A model generated the notes under the pieces. That model had not been told where the DNA came from and did not search any database. It worked only from the letters and a program-made list of their open reading frames with translations. A stretch of DNA of 64,000 nt from Mycobacterium sp. E796. Lineage in GTDB: Bacteria; Actinomycetota; Actinomycetes; Mycobacteriales; Mycobacteriaceae. Positions 16,819 to 25,329 of this stretch are shown one piece after another. Position 1 is the first letter of the stretch, and each line of letters opens with the position of its first letter. A program made the translations under genes and the position numbers. The DNA lies in NCBI RefSeq assembly GCF_001672815.1, contig NZ_LZKK01000325.1:1-64000 (forward strand), in the 5' to 3' direction.

Positions 16819-18027
16819 CTAGCACGCGACGTTGAGTTCGAGCCGATCCAGGCGCCGTACCAGCAAGCTGGGCAACCAGTTTCCAACGTTCTCAACCCCG
16901 ATCCAGGTGGTGCGCTCGAGCAGCATGCTGAAGACGATCTGCGCCTCCAGGCGCGCCAACGCCGCACCAACGCAGAGGTGGGCACCTTTTCCGAAGGTCA
17001 TGTGGTTCTTGCTTTTTGGCCGATCGAGTCGGAAGGTGTCGGGATCCTCAAATTGGAGAGGATCGCGATTTGCCGAACCCCAGAGCAACAGCAAGTTCGA
17101 TCCTGCGGGAAGATCCACGCCCTGCAGAGTGGTGTCCCGCATGACGTGGCGATAGTGACCCCGGAAGGGAGGCTCGTACCGCAAAGCCTCCTCGATGAAA
17201 GCCCCGAGCAGTTGCGGCGTCTCTCTGAGCTGTTCTTGGACCGCGCGGTGAGTGCCCAAGATGTGGGCGGCACTTCCCAGCAGCGACGACGTCGACTCTC
17301 CGCCGGCGCTGAATAGGGTGCCCATGATGAACTGAGCAGTGAGCCTATCGAGTTCACCTGACGCGCAGGCCGTTGCGAGATCGCCGAGCAGATTGTTTTG
17401 CGGTTCGGCTGCGGCGAGCGTGAAATTTTCGTCGAGATAGCCCATCATCTCCAGCCCAGTCATACCCGCGACATTCAGTTCTTGTTCAGAAAGCAATCCC
17501 TCGAGCAACTGTGTACCGGCAGAACCCCATCGCTCAAGCCGCTTAACGTCGTCGCTGGGAACTCCTATGAGCTGGGCGACGACCATCATCGGCAGACTGT
17601 TGGCCATCGCGCTCATCCATTCGATGCGACCTTCGCGCACTTGTGCTGCCCAGATGTCTTCGGCCGTGTCGCTGGCGAACTTCTCGATCGAGCGGATTCG
17701 CTTGGCCGACAACTGCGGGACGATCTGCTTACGGTGTGCGGCATGCGCGGGATCGTCGGCAGTCGCCAGCACGTGGCTAGGCGAACCGAGCGGCGCCATC
17801 TCGAAGGGCACGACTTTCCCGTCCGGGGTGTATCGCATCGTCGCGACGAGATTTGAGGAGAAATCCTCCGTCCGCATGACGGCGTCATGGACCGCAGCCC
17901 AGGTACACGCCGCATAAAATGCCGAATCGCCGATCCGATGCACGGGAGAAGCGCTGCGCATGCGCTCATATAGCGGATAGGGATCCTGTATCGCGTCGGC
18001 CTCGAACAATTCAATCGCGTTTACCAT
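16819..18027 (-). CDS. Cytochrome P450
   Basis: 402 aa from ATG at 18027 with GGAG upstream. I-helix SAGGESTSS replaces the usual AGxxT core with AGGES; ExxR is EEALRY. Heme loop FGKGAHLCVGAALARLE with the Cys ligand is intact. A soluble bacterial class I P450 that needs a ferredoxin; the only ferredoxin gene in the window is at 25057. It is distinct from the paralogous pair at 20.5 and 46.2 kb. Convergent with the hydrolase operon. Confidence 0.93.
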   Translation of the reverse strand: MVNAIELFEADAIQDPYPLYERMRSASPVHRIGDSAFYAACTWAAVHDAVMRTEDFSSNLVATMRYTPDGKVVPFEMAPLGSPSHVLATADDPAHAAHRKQIVPQLSAKRIRSIEKFASDTAEDIWAAQVREGRIEWMSAMANSLPMMVVAQLIGVPSDDVKRLERWGSAGTQLLEGLLSEQELNVAGMTGLEMMGYLDENFTLAAAEPQNNLLGDLATACASGELDRLTAQFIMGTLFSAGGESTSSLLGSAAHILGTHRAVQEQLRETPQLLGAFIEEALRYEPPFRGHYRHVMRDTTLQGVDLPAGSNLLLLWGSANRDPLQFEDPDTFRLDRPKSKNHMTFGKGAHLCVGAALARLEAQIVFSMLLERTTWIGVENVGNWLPSLLVRRLDRLELNVAC

Positions 18028-18086
18028 CTCACTCCTCACCGCCGACACCGGACTGAACAATGCAGCCTTTGGTCCGGCGCCGAATA

Positions 18087-18381
18087 TCATCCAACGGGCG
18101 AAGAATTCTGTTCGACCGAGATTGTCTGTGCCGTAGACAGTTTCGACTGGTCGCTGGCCAGCCAGCGGACGGCGTCGGCGATATTTTCCGGCTGTGCCGC
18201 CCATGTCGGCAGGAACGGTGTCATGATGTGCAGCAGCGACTTGTAGTTGCACTCCGCAGGGTGGGCGATCGCCGCGGCCAACTCGGGGGTGCCCATCTCG
18301 GTGAGGTCAGGCCGGGTGCACGCTGTTGAGGCGGATCGAATGGTTGCACGCGGCCTTCAACGCTCCGCAGGCAATCAGTTG
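18087..18381 (-). pseudogene. Broken SDR gene, C-terminal half
   Basis: The minus strand shows HSIRLNSVHPA followed by a stop. In another frame it continues with a degenerate segment to PENIADAVRWLASDQSKLSTAQTISVEQ, the normal SDR C-terminal signature (cofactor-loop end and 'WLASD...TG..i.vD'). A frameshift/stop and missing N-terminal half show it is dead. Lies in the P450–molybdoenzyme gap. Confidence 0.65.
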
Positions 18382-18423
18382 TGGATGCGAGTGGCGATGT
18401 CCGTGAGGACGGGTGACAGCCGT

Positions 18424-20505
18424 TCATCGGACTACCGAGGTTGCGGGTCCCCCGGTCGAAGCGATGCGCTCCACCTCGACCGGCACCGCCGTAACGCTGG
18501 GCTGCCCTGTCAGCAGATCGGGCGCGGGGTCTGTCAGTCGATTGACGTTTTGGCTGTGCCATCCGTGCGCGATCCAGACGGTCTCGCGGGCCATCGACGG
18601 ATCCACGAGCACCTCTCCCGTCACCTCGCCGCGTCCCGTATGGACACGCACCCGATCTCCGGTCTCGATCGCGCGTTCTCGCGCCACGTCGGCACTGATC
18701 CGGATGCGAGGAGCTCCTTCGCCATTCGTTATCCCGTAGTGCGAGCTGTTGACACTTTCGATCGTGCGACCGTTGACCAAGCGAGGTCCGGCAACGTCGC
18801 TGCGCAGCACGAGGTCAGGCAGGCGCTCAGTGAGCACGCGAGGCGCAAGCCTCCACTTTCCGCCCGGTAGCGCCTTCTCGTGAAACCATCCGTAGCGGAA
18901 GTCGACGTCGCGGCCATCGATACCCGCCTCGAAGACGGCCTCGGCGTCTTGACAAGTCAGGCGGGTAATGGCGTACATCAGTTCTCGGTCCGTCACGGTC
19001 TCGGGGTCGACGCCGGGGATCACTGACAAAATGTCGAAACCCATGCGAGAACCCACCGCCGACAGGACCTGCCACACGTGTCGGCGTTGCGCGCCCGGTT
19101 CTACGATCGCCGTCGACACGTAGGCGCGTTCGAATCCGTACTGCGGAAGGAAGCGCATGTCGTGGCGTTCGGTTTGCCAAGTGCACGGGACGACGTGTGT
19201 GGCAATCTCCGTCAGCTCCCACTCCAGGATGTCGACCACCACGAGCACTTCGAGGGTGGCGAGCGCCGCACGGAGCCGCGCTGCGTCGGGTGCGGCCCCG
19301 ATCGGATCGGCTCCGACGACGATCAGCGCACGAATGTTTCCCGCCTCGATCTCGTCAACCATGGCGACGGACGGTCGCTCAGTGAAGATCTCGCCGAGTT
19401 CCGGGCGACTGGCCGGGCCCGGGCCCGTCGAGCCGCCTGCGGGCGCATGCCCCTCCCATTGCGGCCCGTCCATCATCGCGCTGTTCGCGGGCAGAAAGCG
19501 CATTCCGCCCTTGCGGTCGAGCGAGCCCGTGAGGATGCCGACCACCCAGATCAGCCAGTAGGTCACCACCGCGTCGGGAGAGAAGGAGATCCCGGTTCCG
19601 GGCAGGACCGAGACCTTGCCGTGCCGCTTGATAGCGGCGAGCAGATCGAGCAGGTCGCGTTCCTCGAGTCGCGTCCGGCGCGTTGCGACCTCCAGGTCGA
19701 AGGGCGCAAGCACCATGCGCAGATGCTCCACATCACCGGTATCGCAGGCGGTTTCGAGTTCGTGAGCGTCGAAGCCATCCCGCAAGAGCTCACGTGCGAG
19801 CCAGGCGAAGATGAATACGTCTGATCCTGGCTGGGGCGCGAGGTGTCGATCCGCCATCCGGGCGGTGCGCGTGGCTCGTGGATCGATGGCCCACACCTCG
19901 CCGCCGCGCTTGCGGTACGCACGGACGCGGTCGTTGAAGTTGGTGGCCGGCGTTCCGACATAGCCGCCGGAGACCGAGGGGTTCTGGCCGACGACGACCG
20001 TCAAGGTTGAGGCCGGATCATCCGGATTCCAAACCGGCACGGTTTGGGTGAAGCCGGTCACCAACTCGGCGGCCCGCATCAGCGGTGCCACATCGAGTGT
20101 CAGCGAACTGTAGAGCGACTTCGTGCCGATCATTCCGAAGAAGGTGTGCATCGCGAACAACTCGTTGACGGAGAAGGTTCCGGTCCCGGAGAACTTCGCA
20201 ACGCTGTTGGGGCCGTATTCGTCCTTCAGCCTTTGCAGTTTGATGGCCAGGTCGTCCAGAAATTCGGTCCATTCGACCTCGACACCGTCGATGCGTGGCC
20301 GATCGATTCGGTTCGCGGCATGATGCACCTGTGGGATGTTGCGGCCCTTCTTGCAGCTGTATCCATGCGATGCCGGGTGGTCGCGGTCGCCGACGACGTT
20401 GGTGATTCGATCGCCCAAGACGGTTGCGTACATTCCGCAGCACGCCGCGCAGAGAAAGCAGTTGAATCGGACCCGCTCAGGCGCCGGCGCCTTCTCGTCC
20501 GTCAT
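18424..20505 (-). CDS. Molybdopterin-dependent oxidoreductase (bis-MGD, 4Fe-4S)
   Basis: 693 aa, complete. Cysteines C16, C19 and C23 (CFLCAACCG) plus the Cys in YSCKKG bind the N-terminal 4Fe-4S cluster. The molybdopterin domain follows (PRATRTARMADRHLAPQPGSD), and a molydop-binding C-terminal domain includes GDRVRVHTGRGEV. No Tat signal, so probably cytoplasmic. It belongs to the FdhF/nitrate-reductase-like family, but no electron-transfer or membrane subunit is encoded nearby. The substrate is unknown; possibly a hydroxylase or dehydrogenase acting on the cluster's substrate. 28 bp downstream of the P450 gene on the same strand. Confidence 0.88.
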   Translation of the reverse strand: MTDEKAPAPERVRFNCFLCAACCGMYATVLGDRITNVVGDRDHPASHGYSCKKGRNIPQVHHAANRIDRPRIDGVEVEWTEFLDDLAIKLQRLKDEYGPNSVAKFSGTGTFSVNELFAMHTFFGMIGTKSLYSSLTLDVAPLMRAAELVTGFTQTVPVWNPDDPASTLTVVVGQNPSVSGGYVGTPATNFNDRVRAYRKRGGEVWAIDPRATRTARMADRHLAPQPGSDVFIFAWLARELLRDGFDAHELETACDTGDVEHLRMVLAPFDLEVATRRTRLEERDLLDLLAAIKRHGKVSVLPGTGISFSPDAVVTYWLIWVVGILTGSLDRKGGMRFLPANSAMMDGPQWEGHAPAGGSTGPGPASRPELGEIFTERPSVAMVDEIEAGNIRALIVVGADPIGAAPDAARLRAALATLEVLVVVDILEWELTEIATHVVPCTWQTERHDMRFLPQYGFERAYVSTAIVEPGAQRRHVWQVLSAVGSRMGFDILSVIPGVDPETVTDRELMYAITRLTCQDAEAVFEAGIDGRDVDFRYGWFHEKALPGGKWRLAPRVLTERLPDLVLRSDVAGPRLVNGRTIESVNSSHYGITNGEGAPRIRISADVARERAIETGDRVRVHTGRGEVTGEVLVDPSMARETVWIAHGWHSQNVNRLTDPAPDLLTGQPSVTAVPVEVERIASTGGPATSVVR

Positions 20506-20533
20506 GCGGGTCCTCTGCTACACGTTCTGTCCG

Positions 20534-21874
20534 CTAGTGGGCGTTCGCCAAATCGGCGGCGTCTGTGGGGGCGGCATTTCGGCGCGTCACCCGCACATCG
20601 AGTTTGGCCAATCCGCGCAGCGTGGGGTTGGTCCGCCAGCCGGGCGATCCCACGATTTCGATGCGGTCCACGTGATCGACGATCTCGCGCAGTACGGAGT
20701 GGCCTTCCAGTCGAGCCAACTGCGCGCCCAGACACAAATGAATTCCTGAACCAAACGCAACATGCCCGATCGGATTGCGCTCGACCCGAAATGCATCTGG
20801 GTCCTCGAACTGGCGTGGGTCTCGGTTGGCTGCGCCCCACAGCAGCAGTACGCGCGAACCAGCGGGAATCGTCGCCGAACCGACGACGTAGTCAGAACGC
20901 GCCGTGCGGTACAGGCCTTGGATTGGTGCGTAATAACGCAGCTGTTCTTCGATGGCACTGGGGATCAGGTCTGGGCGCTCTTGGAGAAGCCGCAGCTGGT
21001 CAGGGTTGTCGGATAGCGTGAGAAACAGCGTGCCGAGCATGTTGGTGGTGGTTTCGTTGCCGGCAAGCAGCAGCAGGAAGGCGAAGAAGAACAGCTCATC
21101 GTTGCTGAGTTTGCCGTCGTGGGCATTGGCCACCAGTCGGCCCAACACAGTGTGCTCGTCGAGCAACTGACCCTGGCGCAACTTGTTGGTGAAGTAATGG
21201 TGGAAATGGCCGATCGCCCTCATGCCCGCGATTCCCTGCTTGAGCCCCGAGAGCGACAGGTTCGCGTTGGCCAGGCGAACCGTTTCGTTCGACCATTCCT
21301 TGAAGGCCACTAGATCGTCGTCGGCGATGCCGAGGATGTGCGCGATCACGGCCGTGGGTAGGGGCTCGGCGAGAAGCTTGACGATGTCGACGGGCGGATT
21401 GTCGAACAAGCCGGCTGTGTGGGCGCGCGCGAGCTGCACAACCGTCGATTGCCACGACTCCAGGGCCCCGCGGGTGAATGCGGGTTGGGCTTGCTTGCGC
21501 ATTTGGGTGTGTCTCGGTGGATCCACCGTCAGCAGCGACGATGACCGCATGCGGTTGTAGGAGATGCCATCGGCGCTCGACAACACTTCGGAGGCGCGGG
21601 CACCGGCTCGCACGTCTTCATACCTGCTCAGGATGAAGATTCCCCGCCTAGGGTTGTAGTGAACGGGCCCACTCTCCAAGAGCCGACGGTAGTGCGGATA
21701 TGGGTCCGCTGTCGTCTCCGCATCCAGCGGATCGAAGTCTGTAACTTCGACACCGGACGGGACCGGTGGCTTGCGAACCTTGCGCATCACGGTGTGAGAC
21801 ACGTCGTCCGCGAGCCCGACGGCGAGGCTCGGCCCGTACATGTTGAGGAATCGCAGCTGCGACCGTATTGGCAT
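20534..21874 (-). CDS. Cytochrome P450 (paralogue 1)
   Basis: 446 aa from the ATG at 21874 (MPIRSQ). An ATG at 21898 lies upstream of the -10 box and is rejected. I-helix LLLAGNETTTN, ExxR in EEQLRY, heme loop FGSGIHLCLGAQLARLEGH. By eye it is about four-fifths identical to the P450 at 46153–47493, including the unusual N-terminal RSQLRFLNMYGPSLAVG, so one is a duplicate of the other. Probably cotranscribed with the molybdoenzyme. Confidence 0.94.
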   Translation of the reverse strand: MPIRSQLRFLNMYGPSLAVGLADDVSHTVMRKVRKPPVPSGVEVTDFDPLDAETTADPYPHYRRLLESGPVHYNPRRGIFILSRYEDVRAGARASEVLSSADGISYNRMRSSSLLTVDPPRHTQMRKQAQPAFTRGALESWQSTVVQLARAHTAGLFDNPPVDIVKLLAEPLPTAVIAHILGIADDDLVAFKEWSNETVRLANANLSLSGLKQGIAGMRAIGHFHHYFTNKLRQGQLLDEHTVLGRLVANAHDGKLSNDELFFFAFLLLLAGNETTTNMLGTLFLTLSDNPDQLRLLQERPDLIPSAIEEQLRYYAPIQGLYRTARSDYVVGSATIPAGSRVLLLWGAANRDPRQFEDPDAFRVERNPIGHVAFGSGIHLCLGAQLARLEGHSVLREIVDHVDRIEIVGSPGWRTNPTLRGLAKLDVRVTRRNAAPTDAADLANAH

Positions 21875-21912
21875 GGTCGTCAAGCCTAGGTGGGACACCA
21901 GCGACTGTAAAT
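21875..21912 (-). promoter_or_regulatory. Near-leaderless promoter of P450 paralogue 1
   Basis: On the minus strand TTTACA (21912–21907), an 18-bp spacer, and TAGGCT (21888–21883) lie eight bases before the ATG at 21874. The transcript should start at or just before the start codon. The paralogue at 46.2 kb has the same arrangement. Confidence 0.6.
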
Positions 21913-22298
21913 ATCTAAACGGTATAAACTGAACGCAGATCCCACTGTGTCTGCAATCACCTAATCAAGGCTCTGCCTGCGAAAACGGGCAGCCTCGGAA
22001 AACTTTACGGTTGAAGTAGGAGCGCCGACGTAGAGTGCGCGGCCTAGAGCCCCGCGTTGGGCGTAACCGTGCACACGACGGAGGTGAGACGCTGTGCGGC
22101 CGCGCTTTCGAAATACATCGCGATGCGCCCCGGGGGTGGGAGGGCGAGCCGCCTCCAGGTAGGCTTCTTGACTTATTTATCTTGAATAGGAAACTATGCG
22201 TGGGGTGGCTGACCAGACGGTCAGCGCCGGCGAACGGGGTAAGGCGTTCGTCTCCCTATGTCGCAGTAAATGTCGTTTGGCAGCGGAGGAGCGGGCAA
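21913..22298. other. Divergent intergenic region
   Basis: About 390 bp between the P450 promoter and the plus-strand SDR. AT-rich ttgacttatttatcttgaat begins at 22168, about 130 bp before the SDR start. It offers a possible TTGACT -35 hexamer and partly resembles the sequence around the mce-operon operator. No gene seen. Confidence 0.45.
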
Positions 22299-23057
22299 GT
22301 GACGGGCTGGGGCCAGGACCTAGAGGGGGTTCGCACCTTGGTCGTTGGCGCGTCCTCAGGAATCGGTGAAGCGGTGGCGGTCGCGGCGCGTGCCCGGGGT
22401 GCACGAGTGTCTGTGGCTGCTCGGCGCGTCGACAGGCTGGAACGGCTGTCGAAGTCGCTGGGTGGAGCGGCCCACGAGCTCGATGTGTCCGACCCCACAG
22501 CGATCGAGGAAGTGCTCACGGCCGTCGACGCCGAGCTCGGCGGACTCGACGCAGTTGTCTACACCAGTGCCGTTGTTCCGTTCGCCCGTATCGAGGAGAC
22601 GGACTCCACCACCTGGATGCACGCATTCGCGGTCAACACGATCGGCGCGTCTCATGTGATGCGAGCCGCCACACCCTACTTCGCCCCCAACGGTGTCGCC
22701 CTTGTCACCTCCAGCCACGAGGCCGGACGTCCGCGAGTCGGCGTTGCGGCTTACAACGCGAGTAAGGCCGCGCTGGACGAGATTTGGCGCTCATGGGGCG
22801 TCGAACACCCTTCGGTGAACATGATCCGGGTGAACCTCGGTCCCACCAGTGGGACCGAAATTCTGCGCGGGGCCGACCAGGATCTACTTGCTGACCTCAA
22901 CCGCACGTGGACACAGCAGAGAACTACATCGGACGCGGTATCCGACGTCGATGACGTTGCAAACACTCTGCTGTCGCTGATTGCAAATGCTCGACGCACG
23001 CCCTCGGTGCGAACCGAGACGGTGCATATCGTGCCGCGCCCGCGGCAGAGCAGCTGA
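22299..23057 (+). CDS. Atypical SDR oxidoreductase
   Basis: 252 aa from GTG at 22299 with GGAGGA eight bases upstream; longer in-frame extensions are not supported. Cofactor loop VVGASSGIGEAV. The usual NNAG is replaced by YTSAV; the catalytic Ser and YNASK are present. Its closest relative in the window is the SDR at 40426, which shares the altered NNAG (YSTGM). First gene of a coupled run with the 19-codon ORF, acyl-CoA synthetase and a 100-aa protein. Confidence 0.85.
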   Translation: MTGWGQDLEGVRTLVVGASSGIGEAVAVAARARGARVSVAARRVDRLERLSKSLGGAAHELDVSDPTAIEEVLTAVDAELGGLDAVVYTSAVVPFARIEETDSTTWMHAFAVNTIGASHVMRAATPYFAPNGVALVTSSHEAGRPRVGVAAYNASKAALDEIWRSWGVEHPSVNMIRVNLGPTSGTEILRGADQDLLADLNRTWTQQRTTSDAVSDVDDVANTLLSLIANARRTPSVRTETVHIVPRPRQSS

Positions 23058-23090
23058 GCGCAACGCCGACACGGAAAACAGGAGTTCACA

Positions 23091-23150
23091 GTGGTATTGA
23101 GATTCGACGGCGATAACGTCGTTCATCGTGCAGGTCCGGTGAGGCGATGA
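23091..23150 (+). CDS. 19-codon ORF coupled to the acyl-CoA synthetase
   Basis: GTG at 23091 has a good ribosome site (GGAG at 23081–23084, spacing 6). The peptide VVLRFDGDNVVHRAGPVRR ends at a TGA that overlaps the ATG of the next gene (ATGA at 23147–23150). The frame and site look deliberate. It may be a translational-coupling leader or a truncated start of a lost gene. No homologue was recognised. Confidence 0.45.
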   Translation: MVLRFDGDNVVHRAGPVRR

Positions 23151-24655
23151 GTATTTCGCTGTTGCTGGAGATGGCGTCGTCGGCGGATCCGGACCGTACG
23201 GCTGTGGTGTCCGATGGGCTGCGGCTGACTGTGGGGCAGTTGAGCGCCTTGGCCAACGGTGGAGCCGCGATTATCGCGTCCTCGGGCGCCCAGCACGTCG
23301 CTTACGTCGGCACCGGTGGAGCGATGCTGCCGCTCCTCTTGTTCGCCTCGGCGCGGGCTGGGGTGCCGCTGACCCCGCTGAACTACCGACTGTCCGCCGA
23401 CGGTCTGCGCACTCTGATCGGTCGACTTCCCCAACCATTGGTGATAGTCGACGACGAGTACCGAGGCGTCATTGGCGACGCCGGCGAACAGGTGCTGTCG
23501 TCGGCCGAGTTCTTGCACGCCGCACGCGACGCCGAATCCTTCGCTGAATTCGCCGATCCCGAAGCGGTTGCGGTCGTGCTCTTCACGTCGGGCACCACCT
23601 CGGCCCCGAAAGCGGTTGAGCTGAGCCATAATAACCTGACCAGCTATATCACCGGCACCGTCGAGTTCGGTTCGGCCGGTCTCGGCGACGCCGCTTTGAT
23701 CTGCGTGCCGCCGTACCACATTGCCGGCGTCTCAGCGGCACTGTCTAACCTCTACGCGGGCCGAAAAATGGTCTATTTGACTAACTTCGATGCGCACGAG
23801 TGGATCAGACTGGTGCGTGATGAAGGGGTTACCTCAGCGACGGTCGTGCCAACGATGCTCGATCGGATCGTCGCCGCGCTCGAAGCGTCTCCCGCGGACG
23901 GACCGCCATTGCCCACATTGCGGACCCTGGCCTACGGCGGTTCAAAGGTTGCCGCGCCGCTTGTACGCAAGGCACTTTCGCTGCTACCCGAGGTTGGGTT
24001 CGTCAACGCCTATGGGCTCACCGAAACCAGTTCCACGATTGCCGTTCTCACACCCGACGACCATCGGGCCGCGCTGGCGTCCGATGACCCGGCTGCCGCG
24101 CGTCGACTCGGTTCGGTCGGTCAACCGGTGCCAAGCATCGAGGTGCAGGTCCGCGCTGAGGACGGCACGGTGCTCGGCGCCGGCGAGGTGGGTGAGCTTT
24201 TTGTCAGGGGCGAGCAGGTTTCCGGCCGCTACACAGGCGTCGGATCCGTACTCGACGAAGACGGCTGGTTTCCGACCAAAGATGTGGCCTACCTCGACGA
24301 GGAGGGCTACCTATTCATCGGCGGCCGGTCGGACGACACCATCATCCGAGGCGGTGAGAACATCGCCCCGGCCGAAATCGAGGAGGTCCTCGTCGAGCAT
24401 CCGCACGTGCACGATTGCGCAGTGGTCGGGGCCGACGATCCCGAGTGGGGTCAGATCATCGTCGCCGTCGTGGTGCCCGCCTCGGGTGCCACGCCCGACG
24501 TCGAGCATCTGCGCTCCCACGTCCGCCAACAGCTTCGCGGGTCACGGACTCCGGACAAGGTAGTTTTCCGCGACGAACTGCCCACCAACGCGACCGGCAA
24601 GGTGCTGCGCCGCGACCTCATCACCGAGCTGAACTCCACCAAGGAGCACGCATGA
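23147..24655 (+). CDS. Acyl-CoA synthetase (FadD-type, ANL superfamily)
   Basis: 502 aa. The AMP-binding P-loop LFTSGTTSAPKAVELSH, the YGLTETSS motif, the ENIAPAEIEEVL hinge and the catalytic Lys in NATGKVLRRD are all present. It activates a carboxylate to its acyl-CoA via an acyl-AMP. The ATG overlaps the 19-codon ORF, and its stop overlaps the next gene (ATGA). Probably performs the entry CoA activation of the pathway. Chain length or ring specificity cannot be read. Confidence 0.94.
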   Translation: MSISLLLEMASSADPDRTAVVSDGLRLTVGQLSALANGGAAIIASSGAQHVAYVGTGGAMLPLLLFASARAGVPLTPLNYRLSADGLRTLIGRLPQPLVIVDDEYRGVIGDAGEQVLSSAEFLHAARDAESFAEFADPEAVAVVLFTSGTTSAPKAVELSHNNLTSYITGTVEFGSAGLGDAALICVPPYHIAGVSAALSNLYAGRKMVYLTNFDAHEWIRLVRDEGVTSATVVPTMLDRIVAALEASPADGPPLPTLRTLAYGGSKVAAPLVRKALSLLPEVGFVNAYGLTETSSTIAVLTPDDHRAALASDDPAAARRLGSVGQPVPSIEVQVRAEDGTVLGAGEVGELFVRGEQVSGRYTGVGSVLDEDGWFPTKDVAYLDEEGYLFIGGRSDDTIIRGGENIAPAEIEEVLVEHPHVHDCAVVGADDPEWGQIIVAVVVPASGATPDVEHLRSHVRQQLRGSRTPDKVVFRDELPTNATGKVLRRDLITELNSTKEHA

Positions 24656-24954
24656 TCAAGAACGGAACGCGTCTACAAAGTCAGGTATGCGACACCCAGG
24701 TCATCGTGGTGCGTAGCGCCGACAGTCTCGACGACCTTCGCGCCGGCGGTGTACCGATGGTCCGAATTGGCACGCAGGCTGCCGCGGGCGTGAGCATCGA
24801 CCCCGAGTTCGCGACCGGCACAGTCCAGGGCAAGCGCTACATCGATGACACCGGCGCCGAGGTGCTCGTCACAAGGTCGGGCAACGGTTCGCTGTCCATC
24901 GGAACCACTCCCATGGCTATCAAGGAAGCCAAACCCCTGCCTGCCAGCGACTGA
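24652..24954 (+). CDS. Conserved small protein next to acyl-CoA synthetase
   Basis: 100 aa, ATG overlapping the previous stop by 4 bp, which fixes the start. Two-part sequence: KNGTRLQSQVCDTQVIVVRS with one Cys and a GGVPMVRIG turn, then DDTGAEVLVTRSGNGSLSIG. Mostly beta, no TM segment or signal. Similar small proteins are, to my recollection, found beside acyl-CoA synthetases in actinobacteria, but I cannot assign a function. Coupling suggests a partner of the synthetase. Confidence 0.7.
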   Translation: MIKNGTRLQSQVCDTQVIVVRSADSLDDLRAGGVPMVRIGTQAAAGVSIDPEFATGTVQGKRYIDDTGAEVLVTRSGNGSLSIGTTPMAIKEAKPLPASD

Positions 24955-25056
24955 GTGCGTGCGTCTTCTCGCGCCGGCCTTTCGTATCGCTTACGCGACC
25001 TCAAAACTCTTTGGCAATTGAGGTCTTGGACATCAAGGACCGATGGGCCCTGACCG

Positions 25057-25248
25057 TCAATCGCGGATCCGAATAGCCTGCTTAGGGCAGGCGTGCGCTG
25101 CTGCTTCTACCTTCTTGCGCAGCGACTCGTCCGGTTCCTCCTGCAGGACTTTCATAGTATCGTCGGGTTGCATTTCAAACACCTCTGGCGCAGCGTCCAT
25201 ACACAACGCGTTACTTTCGCAAATTTCCCAATCCACAACGACTTTCAC
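25057..25248 (-). CDS. Single-cluster 3Fe-4S ferredoxin
   Basis: 63 aa. Cluster cysteines are C10, C16 and C54 (the last in CPKQAI). The fourth position is Asn13, as in the mycobacterial 3Fe-4S ferredoxins that donate electrons to P450s. Lies 81 bp downstream of a P450 gene on the same strand, so the two are likely an operon. As the only ferredoxin in the window it may serve all four P450s. A ferredoxin reductase is not encoded here. Confidence 0.93.
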   Translation of the reverse strand: MKVVVDWEICESNALCMDAAPEVFEMQPDDTMKVLQEEPDESLRKKVEAAAHACPKQAIRIRD

Positions 25249-25329
25249 AACTGTCTTACCCTACCTTCACCGTCGATCGTAGCCTCGGAGCCCAACCGCG
25301 TTTACTGCGAGAACGAGAATCGGTATGTG

